From positions 3,128,001 through 3,192,000 of the forward strand of contig NZ_CP073653.1 of NCBI RefSeq assembly GCF_018223745.1: DNA of 64,000 nucleotides, written 5' to 3'. The notes below the pieces were generated by a model. That model did no database searches and had not been told where the DNA came from. It worked only from the letters and a program-made list of their open reading frames with translations. Positions 52,047 through 61,502 of the stretch are shown piece after piece (within the stretch, counting starts at the first letter, position 1; each line of letters begins with the position of its first letter). The position numbers were made by a program, and so were the translations under genes. Source of the DNA: Clostridium beijerinckii (GTDB lineage: Bacteria > Bacillota > Clostridia > Clostridiales > Clostridiaceae).

Positions 52047-55000
52047 TTAATCATATTTTTCTTTTGCTTCAGCAATAAATTCTGGCAATTTCTTTGTTAA
52101 AGTCATCATATGCCTTAATTTGTTGCCTGCTGATTTATCTGCTGCCTTATCATAATCCACACTTTTTGTTAATTCATCAATATATGGTATTGGTCCAGCT
52201 TGTCCCACCGAAAATGCATTCACAGATTTGAAAAGCCAGTCTCTGTCAATTCCCCATTCGTCTGCCAATTCATTAATGTTTGCTTTTAATTTTTTCTGTT
52301 TCCAAATATCAAAAGCTTCATCAAAATTTAAATTATAAGACAAGTTTCCAGGTACTAATTGAGTATCTACAAATTCCTTTAGCAAATGTGCTTTATTATC
52401 CTCACCCATATCACTCAGTTCTTGAATTTGCTCATAAATTATACGTAATTTTTCCCCATCTACCGTTTGAATACCATCTACATTACTCACTTTCGAGCCA
52501 ATTAATCCAAGTATATGAGCCGCATCAATTACTTGTGTTCCTGCGAGCTTTGTTTTTCCAACAAGAGGTTTAATAATAATTGGTACAGGATCACCTGGTC
52601 CATCATTTCTCATTAAATTTCTATATGCACCTACATATTTTAACCAAGTATGCTCTTCAATACCAAAGGTACTATCATCCCATTTATATTCATAATATTG
52701 CTCCACTAAATTTAACTGTTCAGCTGCATCTTTAAAAGTAAGAATAAACTTGTCTTTCTTTTCCTTATCATCTTTTATCTCTTGCCACTGCGAAGGATCT
52801 GGTAATGAATTAATCATTTCAAAAGCATTTATACTGAATTTTTTGACTGCTACAGTATATGTATCAACGATTGCTTTACTACTACTTCCACCACTACCAT
52901 ATAATTTTAACGCAATATCTACTGTTTCTTTTGTCATCCTTGGATACTGAAAATTAACAATTGTTCCAAACTCTTTATTTTTACCAAATACACGGTTTGT
53001 CCTAGAATATGCTTGGATTAATCCTTGCAGTTCTAGTGATCTATCAACATACAATGTATTCAATCGTTTAGAATCATATCCTGTGAGCAATTGATCTGCC
53101 ACAATCACCAGGTCTATATTCTTTTTATTACGTCCGCTTCCACCACGAGTTGCACGTGCCACTACGTCTTCAAAATATGCATTCTCTCCATGTTTTTTAT
53201 CGCCTGCAATAAATTCAATACCTGTAAATTCAGAGTAATCCTTAAACATTCCTTTAATAATTGCTGGAGAAATATTATCAGGATCATTTTCATTACCAAA
53301 ACTAAATGTCATAGCGATATTTAGTTTTTCTCCACGCTCATTTAATTGCTTCTTAAATTCATCGTAAAATGCAATTACTCTGCTTTTGTACGCAACTGTT
53401 AAGATAGCATTAAATTCTCTTCCCTGAGATTGAGTATCCCAGTTATTTAATATTTCTTCAACAACTCTTGGAATATGTGTTTCATCTTGATATATTAAAA
53501 TATTACTTTTTTTAGCCTCCATTTCAACTTCTGTTTCAGACCATTCTTGTACTTTACGTTCAATATCTCTATCTGCAAGTTCTGGGTACTCTTCTTTGAT
53601 TTTTTCTACTAACTGCTCTCTTAAATCATCGTAGCTTTTGAATTCACCAGTATTTATATAATCTACATGAAACCCTAGAACATTTCCATCCGAAATAGCT
53701 TCATCAATTGTATACTCATGAAGTTGTGGTCCAAATAGCTTTTCTGTAGTGTTTATTACTTCACTTTTCTCATTTATTTTCCCTTTAATATTATTTTCAT
53801 CAAATAAAGGTGTTCCTGTAAAACCGTAAAAAAGACCATTCTTTCTAAAATAATTTTTAATTGAACCCATCATTTGTCCCATTGTTGTTCTATGGGCTTC
53901 ATCTACAATAAATACAATTTTTTTATCTTCTAAAGTAGTGTCCTTAGCTTCTTCTAACTCCTTAACGACTTCATTAAGCTTAAAGGTAGTAGTAACTATA
54001 ATACCTTGATTGTGTGATTTAAGTTTATTTTTTAATTGATAGGTGAATTTTGTATCATCAACCGTTACTGGCTCATAAGCTGCATATGCCTTAAAATTAT
54101 CACTAGTAGTCCTATCCAATTCTCGTCTATCAACTAAAAATACTACCTTATCAAATCCTGCACGTGTAGATAAAAACAATGCTGTCTTAAAACTAGTAAT
54201 TGTTTTTCCAGAACCAGTTGTATGCCAAACAAATCCTCCATGTGGTATACGTTCATCATTATCCCATCCAAAAGCAGCACCTTCTACTGCTTGCAATGCA
54301 TAAACCTGATATGGACGCATGAGCATGTGTTTCCTGTTTTCTTCTTCTTTATCCTCATCAATGACTAAATAATCTCCAACCATTTGATGTGCCATAGGTA
54401 TCATTAAAAAATGTTCAATTACTTTCTGCCAATTATTTATTGGCTTATTTTTTTTATCTGACCAATGAAAAACAAATGCAGGATTGAAGTCACTGATAGA
54501 TTTTGGTGTTGCAAAATAACAAGTTTCTATCTCCGTAGTTATTACCATCATCTGTGAAAATGCCATGAAGTTATTACAGTATTCACCGTCATTATAATAC
54601 CTTTTAAACTGTCCATATGCTTCATCTAACGACTTATCAGTACGTTTTTGTTCAACATTAATTAGAGGTAAGCCATTAATTAGTAAAACTATATCAAATC
54701 GATTATCATTAGGAGTTACTACCTCCCTTGCAATGCGGTAACTTGAGTCTCCACCCCTTACCTCAGCTTTTTTTAATATGGTTAAAGTAATCTGTTTCCT
54801 TGTTATATTGGGATTATCATCACGATAAATCCCATCAATTTTTCCTTTAGATTCTTCAATTGATAATATTTTAGCAGCTTCATAACTATTGCCTATTTGG
54901 CTTACCTTAGCCATTACCTGTTTAAATTCATTATCCGTTAACTCAACACCTTCAAGTTGATCCGCATTTATACGATTAAGCTCACTTCTCCAATGATTAA

Positions 55001-55133
55001 TTAAATCAGATACCGTTACTTTCTTCTTACTTCCGTTTAAGTAATCAGGAGCCTCCCATTTGTATTTTCCCAGTTCTTTCACAAAATTCTCCTGAAAAGC
55101 CCTTTCAGAAACATTCTTAGGTGTATTACTCAT
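52047..55133 (-). CDS. hsdR: Type I restriction endonuclease, R subunit
   Basis: The 1028-residue subunit translocates and cuts unmodified DNA. The N-terminal HSDR_N domain has RFDIVLLINGLPLINVEQK, giving the Asp and Glu-x-Lys nuclease residues. The motor follows: Walker A VWHTTGSGKTITSFKTA, then VFIVDEAHRTTMGQMMGSI (DEAH) and LIQAYSRTNRVFG (motif VI region). The long C-terminal helical part contacts the methylase. AGGGGAGTG precedes the ATG. It lies 91 nt after hsdS, with a hairpin between them, so its expression may be set separately. Confidence 0.95.
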   Translation of the reverse strand: MSNTPKNVSERAFQENFVKELGKYKWEAPDYLNGSKKKVTVSDLINHWRSELNRINADQLEGVELTDNEFKQVMAKVSQIGNSYEAAKILSIEESKGKIDGIYRDDNPNITRKQITLTILKKAEVRGGDSSYRIAREVVTPNDNRFDIVLLINGLPLINVEQKRTDKSLDEAYGQFKRYYNDGEYCNNFMAFSQMMVITTEIETCYFATPKSISDFNPAFVFHWSDKKNKPINNWQKVIEHFLMIPMAHQMVGDYLVIDEDKEEENRKHMLMRPYQVYALQAVEGAAFGWDNDERIPHGGFVWHTTGSGKTITSFKTALFLSTRAGFDKVVFLVDRRELDRTTSDNFKAYAAYEPVTVDDTKFTYQLKNKLKSHNQGIIVTTTFKLNEVVKELEEAKDTTLEDKKIVFIVDEAHRTTMGQMMGSIKNYFRKNGLFYGFTGTPLFDENNIKGKINEKSEVINTTEKLFGPQLHEYTIDEAISDGNVLGFHVDYINTGEFKSYDDLREQLVEKIKEEYPELADRDIERKVQEWSETEVEMEAKKSNILIYQDETHIPRVVEEILNNWDTQSQGREFNAILTVAYKSRVIAFYDEFKKQLNERGEKLNIAMTFSFGNENDPDNISPAIIKGMFKDYSEFTGIEFIAGDKKHGENAYFEDVVARATRGGSGRNKKNIDLVIVADQLLTGYDSKRLNTLYVDRSLELQGLIQAYSRTNRVFGKNKEFGTIVNFQYPRMTKETVDIALKLYGSGGSSSKAIVDTYTVAVKKFSINAFEMINSLPDPSQWQEIKDDKEKKDKFILTFKDAAEQLNLVEQYYEYKWDDSTFGIEEHTWLKYVGAYRNLMRNDGPGDPVPIIIKPLVGKTKLAGTQVIDAAHILGLIGSKVSNVDGIQTVDGEKLRIIYEQIQELSDMGEDNKAHLLKEFVDTQLVPGNLSYNLNFDEAFDIWKQKKLKANINELADEWGIDRDWLFKSVNAFSVGQAGPIPYIDELTKSVDYDKAADKSAGNKLRHMMTLTKKLPEFIAEAKEKYD

Positions 55134-55173
55134 AAATTACACTCCCCTCTAAATCAAGTTCAACTAAGGTCGT

Positions 55174-55218
55174 GCCACTGTTATCACACACTTAAAGAAG
55201 TGGAGGTGTTACAGTGGC
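55174..55218 (-). promoter_or_regulatory. Hairpin between hsdS and hsdR
   Basis: GCCACTGT (55174-55181) and ACAGTGGC (55211-55218) enclose an inner CACTT / AAGTG stem. No T-tract follows on the minus strand, so it is not a simple terminator; RNA processing or partial attenuation is possible. It may limit nuclease relative to methylase. Confidence 0.5.
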
Positions 55219-55224
55219 TAGACA

Positions 55225-56505
55225 TCAGATAAACATTTCATTTAAGTATGCTTTTTTTATATTTTGTAGTTTTTCAAGCTTATGCTGATGGAGGTTGATA
55301 AGGTTGTCGACACTTTTGAAAAATGTACCTATTTTAGTCTGTTCTTCACTTGACGAAGGCATACATGATATATAACTACTTATTTCATTTAATGATATAT
55401 GTTTAATAGTTCCACCATGAGATATCAATGCCATCTTTTTGAAAAACTCTCCAGTATTGAGAAACTGGTACACAAATTCTGGATCTGATTTTGCAGTTAA
55501 TCTCCCAACTCGTTGAGCAAGAATTTGCTTTTGTTCTACCACCTTTGCTGTCCTTCCGACCGTTCCATCCATGGTAACAAGAATGTCATCTGGATTTAAC
55601 ACATATTCGCTGAGTGCAGCATTATTAAAATTTACCCTGCTTCCAAGTGAGCTATCAACAATTGGCGAATCATTTTGAATATTTCCATTAGTTATTACTA
55701 AATACTCTCCCTTATCATCAAAATCATTGCTGTCAAAAGGATATCCAGTTCTGACTATAGCAACCTCACCCAACTTACGCTGTTCCCAATCGTCTGTAAA
55801 ACCTGAAAATCTTAGTTTTGGCTTACGCTCTCCTTCAGCAGGAAACATATCCGTAAGATATGCTTTTTTTAATGCTTTTATCTTTTCTAACTTACGCTGA
55901 TGTAGCGTGATAAGGTTATCGAGGCGGTGAAAAAAGATTCCAATCTGTGCTTGTTCCTCTTTATCCGTCGGGTATTTTATAGTTGTTTTTACCAAGTTAC
56001 CTCTGCTTAATGACAGCACTTTTATTCCCTGCATAAGAGGTAACAATTGCTTATGATATGAATCAGAATTCATATAATATCCAAGGTAATAAGGTGCCAT
56101 TTTAACAATGGGTCTACATACTATCGTATGCAATCCAGCTACAACTGCAATATCCTGAAGATTGGTTATTTCAGTGGCTTTTCCCGTTGTTTCATCTTCT
56201 GCTGTATCCGCAATAATGATATCTCCATTTTGAAGTAATTGAACCTTGTAATCAGCAACTTTCCCTTCAGTAATATAAGGGATTTCATCACTTACAACGT
56301 CTGTATAAGCACCATACTTTATTAACACATCACCATAATGAATGCTCTTAACTTCGCCCTCGTCATAATTCAATTCTGCTCTGGACAAAGTGTTATTACT
56401 TACAGAAAAATCAAATACTTCTTCCAACTTACGCTGTTTCCAACCTCCATCATTTTCGAACTCTTTAAATCGTCTTTTTGGTACGTTCTTCTTGTTTTCG
56501 CTCAT
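55225..56505 (-). CDS. hsdS: Type I restriction-modification specificity subunit
   Basis: The 426-residue subunit selects the DNA target. It has two target-recognition domains, each followed by a conserved helix: IGIFFHRLDNLITLHQRKLE and IGTFFKSVDNLINLHQHKLE, and the repeat-like starts FENDGGWKQRKLEEVF and FTDDWEQRKLGEV. The two halves give the usual bipartite recognition. Its ATG overlaps the hsdM stop (TAATG). No second hsdS, inverted copy or recombinase is nearby, so phase variation is not indicated. Confidence 0.94.
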   Translation of the reverse strand: MSENKKNVPKRRFKEFENDGGWKQRKLEEVFDFSVSNNTLSRAELNYDEGEVKSIHYGDVLIKYGAYTDVVSDEIPYITEGKVADYKVQLLQNGDIIIADTAEDETTGKATEITNLQDIAVVAGLHTIVCRPIVKMAPYYLGYYMNSDSYHKQLLPLMQGIKVLSLSRGNLVKTTIKYPTDKEEQAQIGIFFHRLDNLITLHQRKLEKIKALKKAYLTDMFPAEGERKPKLRFSGFTDDWEQRKLGEVAIVRTGYPFDSNDFDDKGEYLVITNGNIQNDSPIVDSSLGSRVNFNNAALSEYVLNPDDILVTMDGTVGRTAKVVEQKQILAQRVGRLTAKSDPEFVYQFLNTGEFFKKMALISHGGTIKHISLNEISSYISCMPSSSEEQTKIGTFFKSVDNLINLHQHKLEKLQNIKKAYLNEMFI

Positions 56506-59081
56506 TATTTCACCACCAATTCGTTCTTAAGTGTTTCAAATTCACGCATCAGGCTTTCTATTTCCATATCTATACTATCCAGTGTATTTGCATAACGTTC
56601 CTGTAGCATTTGTAATGTGTTTAATTCGGCTTTCAATGGAATTTGCACTAAGCCTACCATTTTGAAGGCAGTACTTCCAAACCATTTTTTATACATTAGC
56701 TTATCTATTTCCTCATCTGTTAATACTAAAATACGTTCCTCAACTGCATCTTTAAGTTCTTTTTCCTCTGTTTTAATATCTTTAGTAAGGGAAGATTTTT
56801 TATTTATTAATGTTTCAACCTTTTTTAGTAACTCATATTCTTCTGAACCTTTTTCAGCTTTCTTTAACTCTTCCTTTAATAATTTATTGTCAAAAGCATC
56901 ACCTGGTTCATCGTCTTCGTTCTTTTTTAAAGCATCATATAAAGCATTATTTTCTACACTATCTTCAACTTTTGCTGCTTCAATCAAATCAGCTAATTCT
57001 GTTTCTATATCTTGAATAGCATCTCTTTTATTTTCAATTGCTTCTAATTCTGCATGATAAAGTTCCTGTGCAATCAAATCATTAGGAATAATACTTCCAA
57101 TCCATCCATCTTGTTCTTCTCGTTTATTACTACCTGACCCTTTAGTTATCATCTTAGGTTCACGACTGCGGCCTATCTCATAAAATCCACCATTTGCAAT
57201 AAGCTCTGTATCATGCGTTAATGCTTCTTTCCAAATTTCCGCAATAATCTGATATCCACCATATATATCAATATATTGATAGTCAGGTAAGATCTTCTTG
57301 ATTCTATCAAGCATTTCTTCCATAAGATTTCTAAGATCAGTAGAACTATCAACATTTCGTAAAACATCCCAATATTGCTTTATATAATCCTCTGTTTTTG
57401 TCTTGATTTCATCAGACATAGTAGTGATTCTAGCATCATTTAGAATCTCACTTGTTAATTCACATACTGGCTTTGTAAGATTTATATATCCAGGACGAAT
57501 TGTTTGCAAATAGCTATTCAAAACATCTGGAACAAGTGCTTGTAAAACTTTTAAATCCTCAATATTTTTTTGTGGAATTCCACCTAGCAAATGAGCATCC
57601 ACATCTTGGCTAATTTCTGTATCGATAGCTTCAACGTAACGAGGAATATTCATATTATATTCATTATTTTTGATTTCTTCACGTGTAGCAAGATGACTAT
57701 ATCCTGGTATCTCTGCCTTTTCCATGTACACATCTACTATTTTAGCAATGTCTTTTTCCTGAAGTACATTTTGCTTTCCTACCTTAATAAAGCTATTTGA
57801 TGCATCAATAATAAGTACTGGAGCATCAATTTTACGATTCTTTTTTAATATTATAATTACAACTGGAATTCCTGTATTTGTAAACAGATTACTTGGTAAA
57901 CCGATAATTGTATCAATATAATTCTTATCTAATAATCTCTTACGAATTTCTCCCTCTGAAGAACCACGGAATAAAACCCCATGTGGTAATACAATCGCCA
58001 TAGTTCCATTAGTTCCCAAATGATATAATCCATGTAGTAAAAATGCAAAATCACCTTTTGAATCTGGTGGTAAAGTGCCTGCTACCTCAAAACGAGGATC
58101 ACTTACTTTTAATCCCGCTTTATTCCAATTCTTTGCTGAATAAGGCGGATTCATAACAACTGCATTAAATTGAACTCCTTCATTAGGATTTTTCGGATCC
58201 TCTGGCCAATCGTTTGAAAGAGTATCACCATTCTTGATTGTCATTTTTTCTGGACGCACTCCATGAAGAAGAAGATTCATACGAGTTAAATTATAAGTTG
58301 CTGTATTCTTTTCTTGACCATAGTAAGACAGATCTCTTTGAACATCCTTATCCAAATGCTTTTTAACAGTCAAAAGTAACGAACCAGAACCAACTGTTGG
58401 ATCGTAGATTGACTTAATTTCTGAGGATTTTGCAACTATCTGCGCCATAACTTCACTTACTTGATGTGGTGTATAGAATTCTCCTGCCTTCTTTCCAGAT
58501 TCCATTGCAAACTGGCCAATTAAATACTCATACGCATCTCCAAGAACATCACCTTTTTGCAATTTTACCATATTAAGGTCAGCAAATAGTAATATCAGTG
58601 CTTTAATATTTTTACTTCGTTCATTTAAATTGCTGCCTAAAGCAGTGTCTGTCAAATCAAGAGTCGAACTAGAGAATAATCCCTTAAAGTCACTTGAATC
58701 TCCTGATACAGCTATTGTTCTTTCAAAATTATTAAGACTATCTGTAACCTTTTGAACTTCAAACTCCCCCGAATTAATATCCTTAAGCCATGTTTGATAA
58801 AGATATTCTGGAGATACATAATACCCCAACACACCTTGAATCATTTTTTCAAGTTCATCTCCGTACTCAGTCTTAGCTTTAATATATTCTTCAACTAACT
58901 CATTTTCTGATAATTTATCTACTCCTGCAGTTACTTTAAAAGTTTCCAAAGTTTTATCACTTAAAAACTTATAAAACATTAACCCAAGCATATAATCCTT
59001 ATAACGGCTTGCATCCATTGACCCTCTTAATTCATTTGCTCCATCCCATAATCTTCTTTTTATCTCTTCTGATGTAATCAT
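56505..59081 (-). CDS. hsdM: Type I restriction-modification methylase subunit
   Basis: The 858-residue subunit N6-methylates adenine. It has an N-terminal helical HsdM_N domain (MITSEEIKRRLWDGANELRG), GEFYTPHQVSEVMAQIVAK, motif I DPTVGSGSLLL and catalytic NPPYS. It is longer than typical HsdM (~500-550), with ~300 extra residues ending in a coiled-coil tail (ELKKAEKGSEEYELLKKVET onward) that is common in this branch. TGGAGAC precedes the ATG. It heads hsdM-hsdS-hsdR. Confidence 0.95.
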   Translation of the reverse strand: MITSEEIKRRLWDGANELRGSMDASRYKDYMLGLMFYKFLSDKTLETFKVTAGVDKLSENELVEEYIKAKTEYGDELEKMIQGVLGYYVSPEYLYQTWLKDINSGEFEVQKVTDSLNNFERTIAVSGDSSDFKGLFSSSTLDLTDTALGSNLNERSKNIKALILLFADLNMVKLQKGDVLGDAYEYLIGQFAMESGKKAGEFYTPHQVSEVMAQIVAKSSEIKSIYDPTVGSGSLLLTVKKHLDKDVQRDLSYYGQEKNTATYNLTRMNLLLHGVRPEKMTIKNGDTLSNDWPEDPKNPNEGVQFNAVVMNPPYSAKNWNKAGLKVSDPRFEVAGTLPPDSKGDFAFLLHGLYHLGTNGTMAIVLPHGVLFRGSSEGEIRKRLLDKNYIDTIIGLPSNLFTNTGIPVVIIILKKNRKIDAPVLIIDASNSFIKVGKQNVLQEKDIAKIVDVYMEKAEIPGYSHLATREEIKNNEYNMNIPRYVEAIDTEISQDVDAHLLGGIPQKNIEDLKVLQALVPDVLNSYLQTIRPGYINLTKPVCELTSEILNDARITTMSDEIKTKTEDYIKQYWDVLRNVDSSTDLRNLMEEMLDRIKKILPDYQYIDIYGGYQIIAEIWKEALTHDTELIANGGFYEIGRSREPKMITKGSGSNKREEQDGWIGSIIPNDLIAQELYHAELEAIENKRDAIQDIETELADLIEAAKVEDSVENNALYDALKKNEDDEPGDAFDNKLLKEELKKAEKGSEEYELLKKVETLINKKSSLTKDIKTEEKELKDAVEERILVLTDEEIDKLMYKKWFGSTAFKMVGLVQIPLKAELNTLQMLQERYANTLDSIDMEIESLMREFETLKNELVVK

Positions 59082-59575
59082 TCTTTTGTCTCCATTTCTT
59101 GTTTTCTATCTAAAGTCTCAAGTTTTAAATAAATAGTAAGAATTATTTCACTCACTTCAATTAATTATATAAAACTAGCTTCAATTCTTTTAATTCGCCT
59201 GAAATCATTATATCTCATCCAATATATTTTTATATATTTAATTGTACTATATAAAATATTTTTTATCTATAATTCTTATGGTGTTCGTTTTTATAAACAC
59301 TAAATAACACAATTCACATTATCTATAATCATTTTTATAAGATTTTCTGAATAATATAAAGTATTTTTTCATGAAAGTTAATATTTCTAAGCTCTACCTA
59401 GAACAATATTTATAAAAAACTCAAGTACTTTTTAACATTTCTTTACTAATAGCAAGTCCCCTTTTATTATTAAACTTTAAATGAAATATATAAGCATTAC
59501 TTTCCTTATTTTTATGATCTAGTTATTTTTCTTTATAAAATTTCCTTGCTAATTCAACTTCTCGTATGACTAACT
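59082..59575 (-). other. Gap upstream of the type I operon with short remnants
   Basis: Nearly 500 bases, very AT-rich. Short minus-strand stretches look like decayed coding sequence: RIKLVIREVELARKFYKEK just past the DUF5655 gene, and ESNAYIFHLKFNNKRGLAIS near 59440-59510. No start codons or families can be assigned. The hsdM promoter must lie here, but I cannot place it with confidence. Confidence 0.35.
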
Positions 59576-60508
59576 TTATCCTCTATTGATTTTTAATTTA
59601 TAGATTTGTTTTATCAAGCTAAAAATATACTCCAATTCCTCATCATCAGACATTTGAATCTCATAATCCCCGTTGCCCCAATGACCAGTTTTAGACATAT
59701 CTTTTGCAAGGTGTTTTGAATCATCTATAGTTCCCCACTTAGTGTTTAACCAAATCTTTAATGCTCTCTTTTGCAAATGGATATCTATCATAATTTTATT
59801 GTTATAAACAAATCCAATCTCTAATTTTTTAGCTTTTATAGTGATGTTGTCATTTAATGAAGTTATATATTCTTTAATCCTATTATATAAATCAATTATT
59901 TCTTCAGAAGAATTTTTAAAATGATCTTCTTCTGTATATACAATCACTTCATCAATTACATTTCTAGTTTGAGTATTTGTATTTGCTTTGTTTATTGTTT
60001 TTATTGATTCAGATGTTTTAGATGGCTTAATATTATTAAAATAAACTGTATTATTTGAAAATTTCTTAACTTCCCACAGTTCAAAAGGTAAATCTTTAAA
60101 GTTGATTGACTCCTTTTGATAATTATTAAATGATGGTGATACGAATATAACTCTTGATTGTGACCAATCAATATCATCTCTCTTTAAAGTCGTATTACAA
60201 TTTTCATTGTATTCAAGTATAAACTCAGCCTTATTATTTAATAATAGAGATAAATAAGCATAACCTTGATCTATCACACTAAAGCTACTTGTATTTTTAT
60301 ACTCAATTATTACAAAAGCCTTGCTACTCTCATCAAAAGCTAAAGTATCTAACCTAAAATTATTAAAAGCAAATTCTCTTTTAATAAACTTTAATCCAAA
60401 TATATTTTCAAGGTTACTTTCACATAACTTATGTAATTCTATTTCTTTTTTAAAAGGTATTTCTTTTATTTCGTTTAGCTTGTCTTCATTTATTTTGTAT
60501 AAAAACAT
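59576..60508 (-). CDS. DUF5655 protein with PD-(D/E)XK nuclease-like N-terminus
   Basis: The 310-residue protein has an N-terminal nuclease-like domain: FRLDTLAFDESSKAFVIIEY then KN, with Asp54, Glu69, Lys71 and Gln81. The C-terminal ~120 residues match DUF5655 (KKLEIGFVYNNKIMIDIHLQ then KRALKIWLN and later GHWGNGDYEIQMSDDEELEY). Such proteins resemble uncharacterised NucS-like nuclease predictions. GGAGAAAATAA precedes the ATG. It starts 24 nt after the AlbA_2 gene, forming the third gene of a probable operon. Confidence 0.82.
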   Translation of the reverse strand: MFLYKINEDKLNEIKEIPFKKEIELHKLCESNLENIFGLKFIKREFAFNNFRLDTLAFDESSKAFVIIEYKNTSSFSVIDQGYAYLSLLLNNKAEFILEYNENCNTTLKRDDIDWSQSRVIFVSPSFNNYQKESINFKDLPFELWEVKKFSNNTVYFNNIKPSKTSESIKTINKANTNTQTRNVIDEVIVYTEEDHFKNSSEEIIDLYNRIKEYITSLNDNITIKAKKLEIGFVYNNKIMIDIHLQKRALKIWLNTKWGTIDDSKHLAKDMSKTGHWGNGDYEIQMSDDEELEYIFSLIKQIYKLKINRG

Positions 60509-60532
60509 TTATTTTCTCCTAAACCTCTAATA

Positions 60533-61492
60533 TTATTTTTTAAATATACTTCCAAATCTAAATTCTTTAATGCCTCTTAATCTTCTTACCTTGTGCAAAA
60601 TATCACCTTTTGCTTTAATTGCAACACCTTCTTGACTTGCCTTATACTCATTCCCTTCAGTATCTTCTAATATAATTTCTATATTGAACAAACTAGAGCA
60701 ATCTCCATATTCATCCATTCCTAATCGCACACAATCTTCGGAACCAAAACTCAAAAATAAATCATCTAAGAATTGATCCTTTCGATCTAACTCTAATTTA
60801 AAATCTAAGTTTCTGCCAATATTTTTATGTCCTACAACTTCATTCCGGCATACTACTTTTCCCTCATCGTCTTTTATTAAGATATATCCTCCTAGAAGAA
60901 TTATTTTCGAGTTGCCTTTATTTATTAAATTTATTTTAAGTGGAGCATCTACATATGGACCAAAAGAATTTGGATTTTTAATAGTTCGAACAACTATTAT
61001 ATAATCTTTAATTGATATTTTAATATCTTTTCTTTCGTTATAAAAAATATCATAATCTCTCCTTAGTGCTATTGAATTAGTTGAGTTTTTTCTGATATAA
61101 CATTCACCTTGTCTAATATTTCTCCCTTTTGTATATTGTTTTTTGGCTATATACGGTCTATCTCTATTATCTTTTGAGATTTTATAATACCCTAAAATTT
61201 TGTCTTTATATGAGACTATTCTGTATTCAAATTTTATTTTAGGTTCAATATTATCGTTAACAAGCTGCTGAAATTCTGCCTGTTCTTTTTCATTCTCAAT
61301 TCCCCTTATCTCTTTTTCTCCATTAATCTTATCTTTCACACCTATAATTATATATTTATCATCCTCATACATTGAATTTGCCATTGACATGATATCTATC
61401 AAAAACTCCCCTTTATCAATATAATCTTTTGCTTTAAAGTCTAGATACTCGCCCTCATGTCCATTTTCAATTAAATTAATTATATCTCTCAC
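60533..61492 (-). CDS. AlbA_2 / Schlafen-type putative nucleic-acid-binding protein
   Basis: The 319-residue protein carries an N-terminal AlbA_2 (Schlafen) domain: EGEYLDFKAKDY, IDIMSMANSMYEDDKYIIIG and later GECYIRKNSTNSIAL. Schlafen-type domains bind or cut tRNA and occur in bacterial defence genes; catalytic activity is not proven here. The C-terminal ~170 residues look like a beta-rich accessory domain. The GTG at 61492 is the likely start, with TAGGTGA 6 nt before; a TTG at 61498 lies too close. The neighbouring HNH gene ends 10 nt upstream. Confidence 0.78.
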   Translation of the reverse strand: MRDIINLIENGHEGEYLDFKAKDYIDKGEFLIDIMSMANSMYEDDKYIIIGVKDKINGEKEIRGIENEKEQAEFQQLVNDNIEPKIKFEYRIVSYKDKILGYYKISKDNRDRPYIAKKQYTKGRNIRQGECYIRKNSTNSIALRRDYDIFYNERKDIKISIKDYIIVVRTIKNPNSFGPYVDAPLKINLINKGNSKIILLGGYILIKDDEGKVVCRNEVVGHKNIGRNLDFKLELDRKDQFLDDLFLSFGSEDCVRLGMDEYGDCSSLFNIEIILEDTEGNEYKASQEGVAIKAKGDILHKVRRLRGIKEFRFGSIFKK

Positions 61493-61502
61493 TATCAATC
61501 AC

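Noticed and set aside
55225..56505. Phase-variable hsdS
   Set aside because: Only one hsdS, no inverted partial copy and no recombinase gene nearby.
56617..57015. 132-codon plus-strand frame inside hsdM
   Set aside because: Antisense to the hsdM coiled-coil tail; Ser/Phe-rich with no ribosome site.
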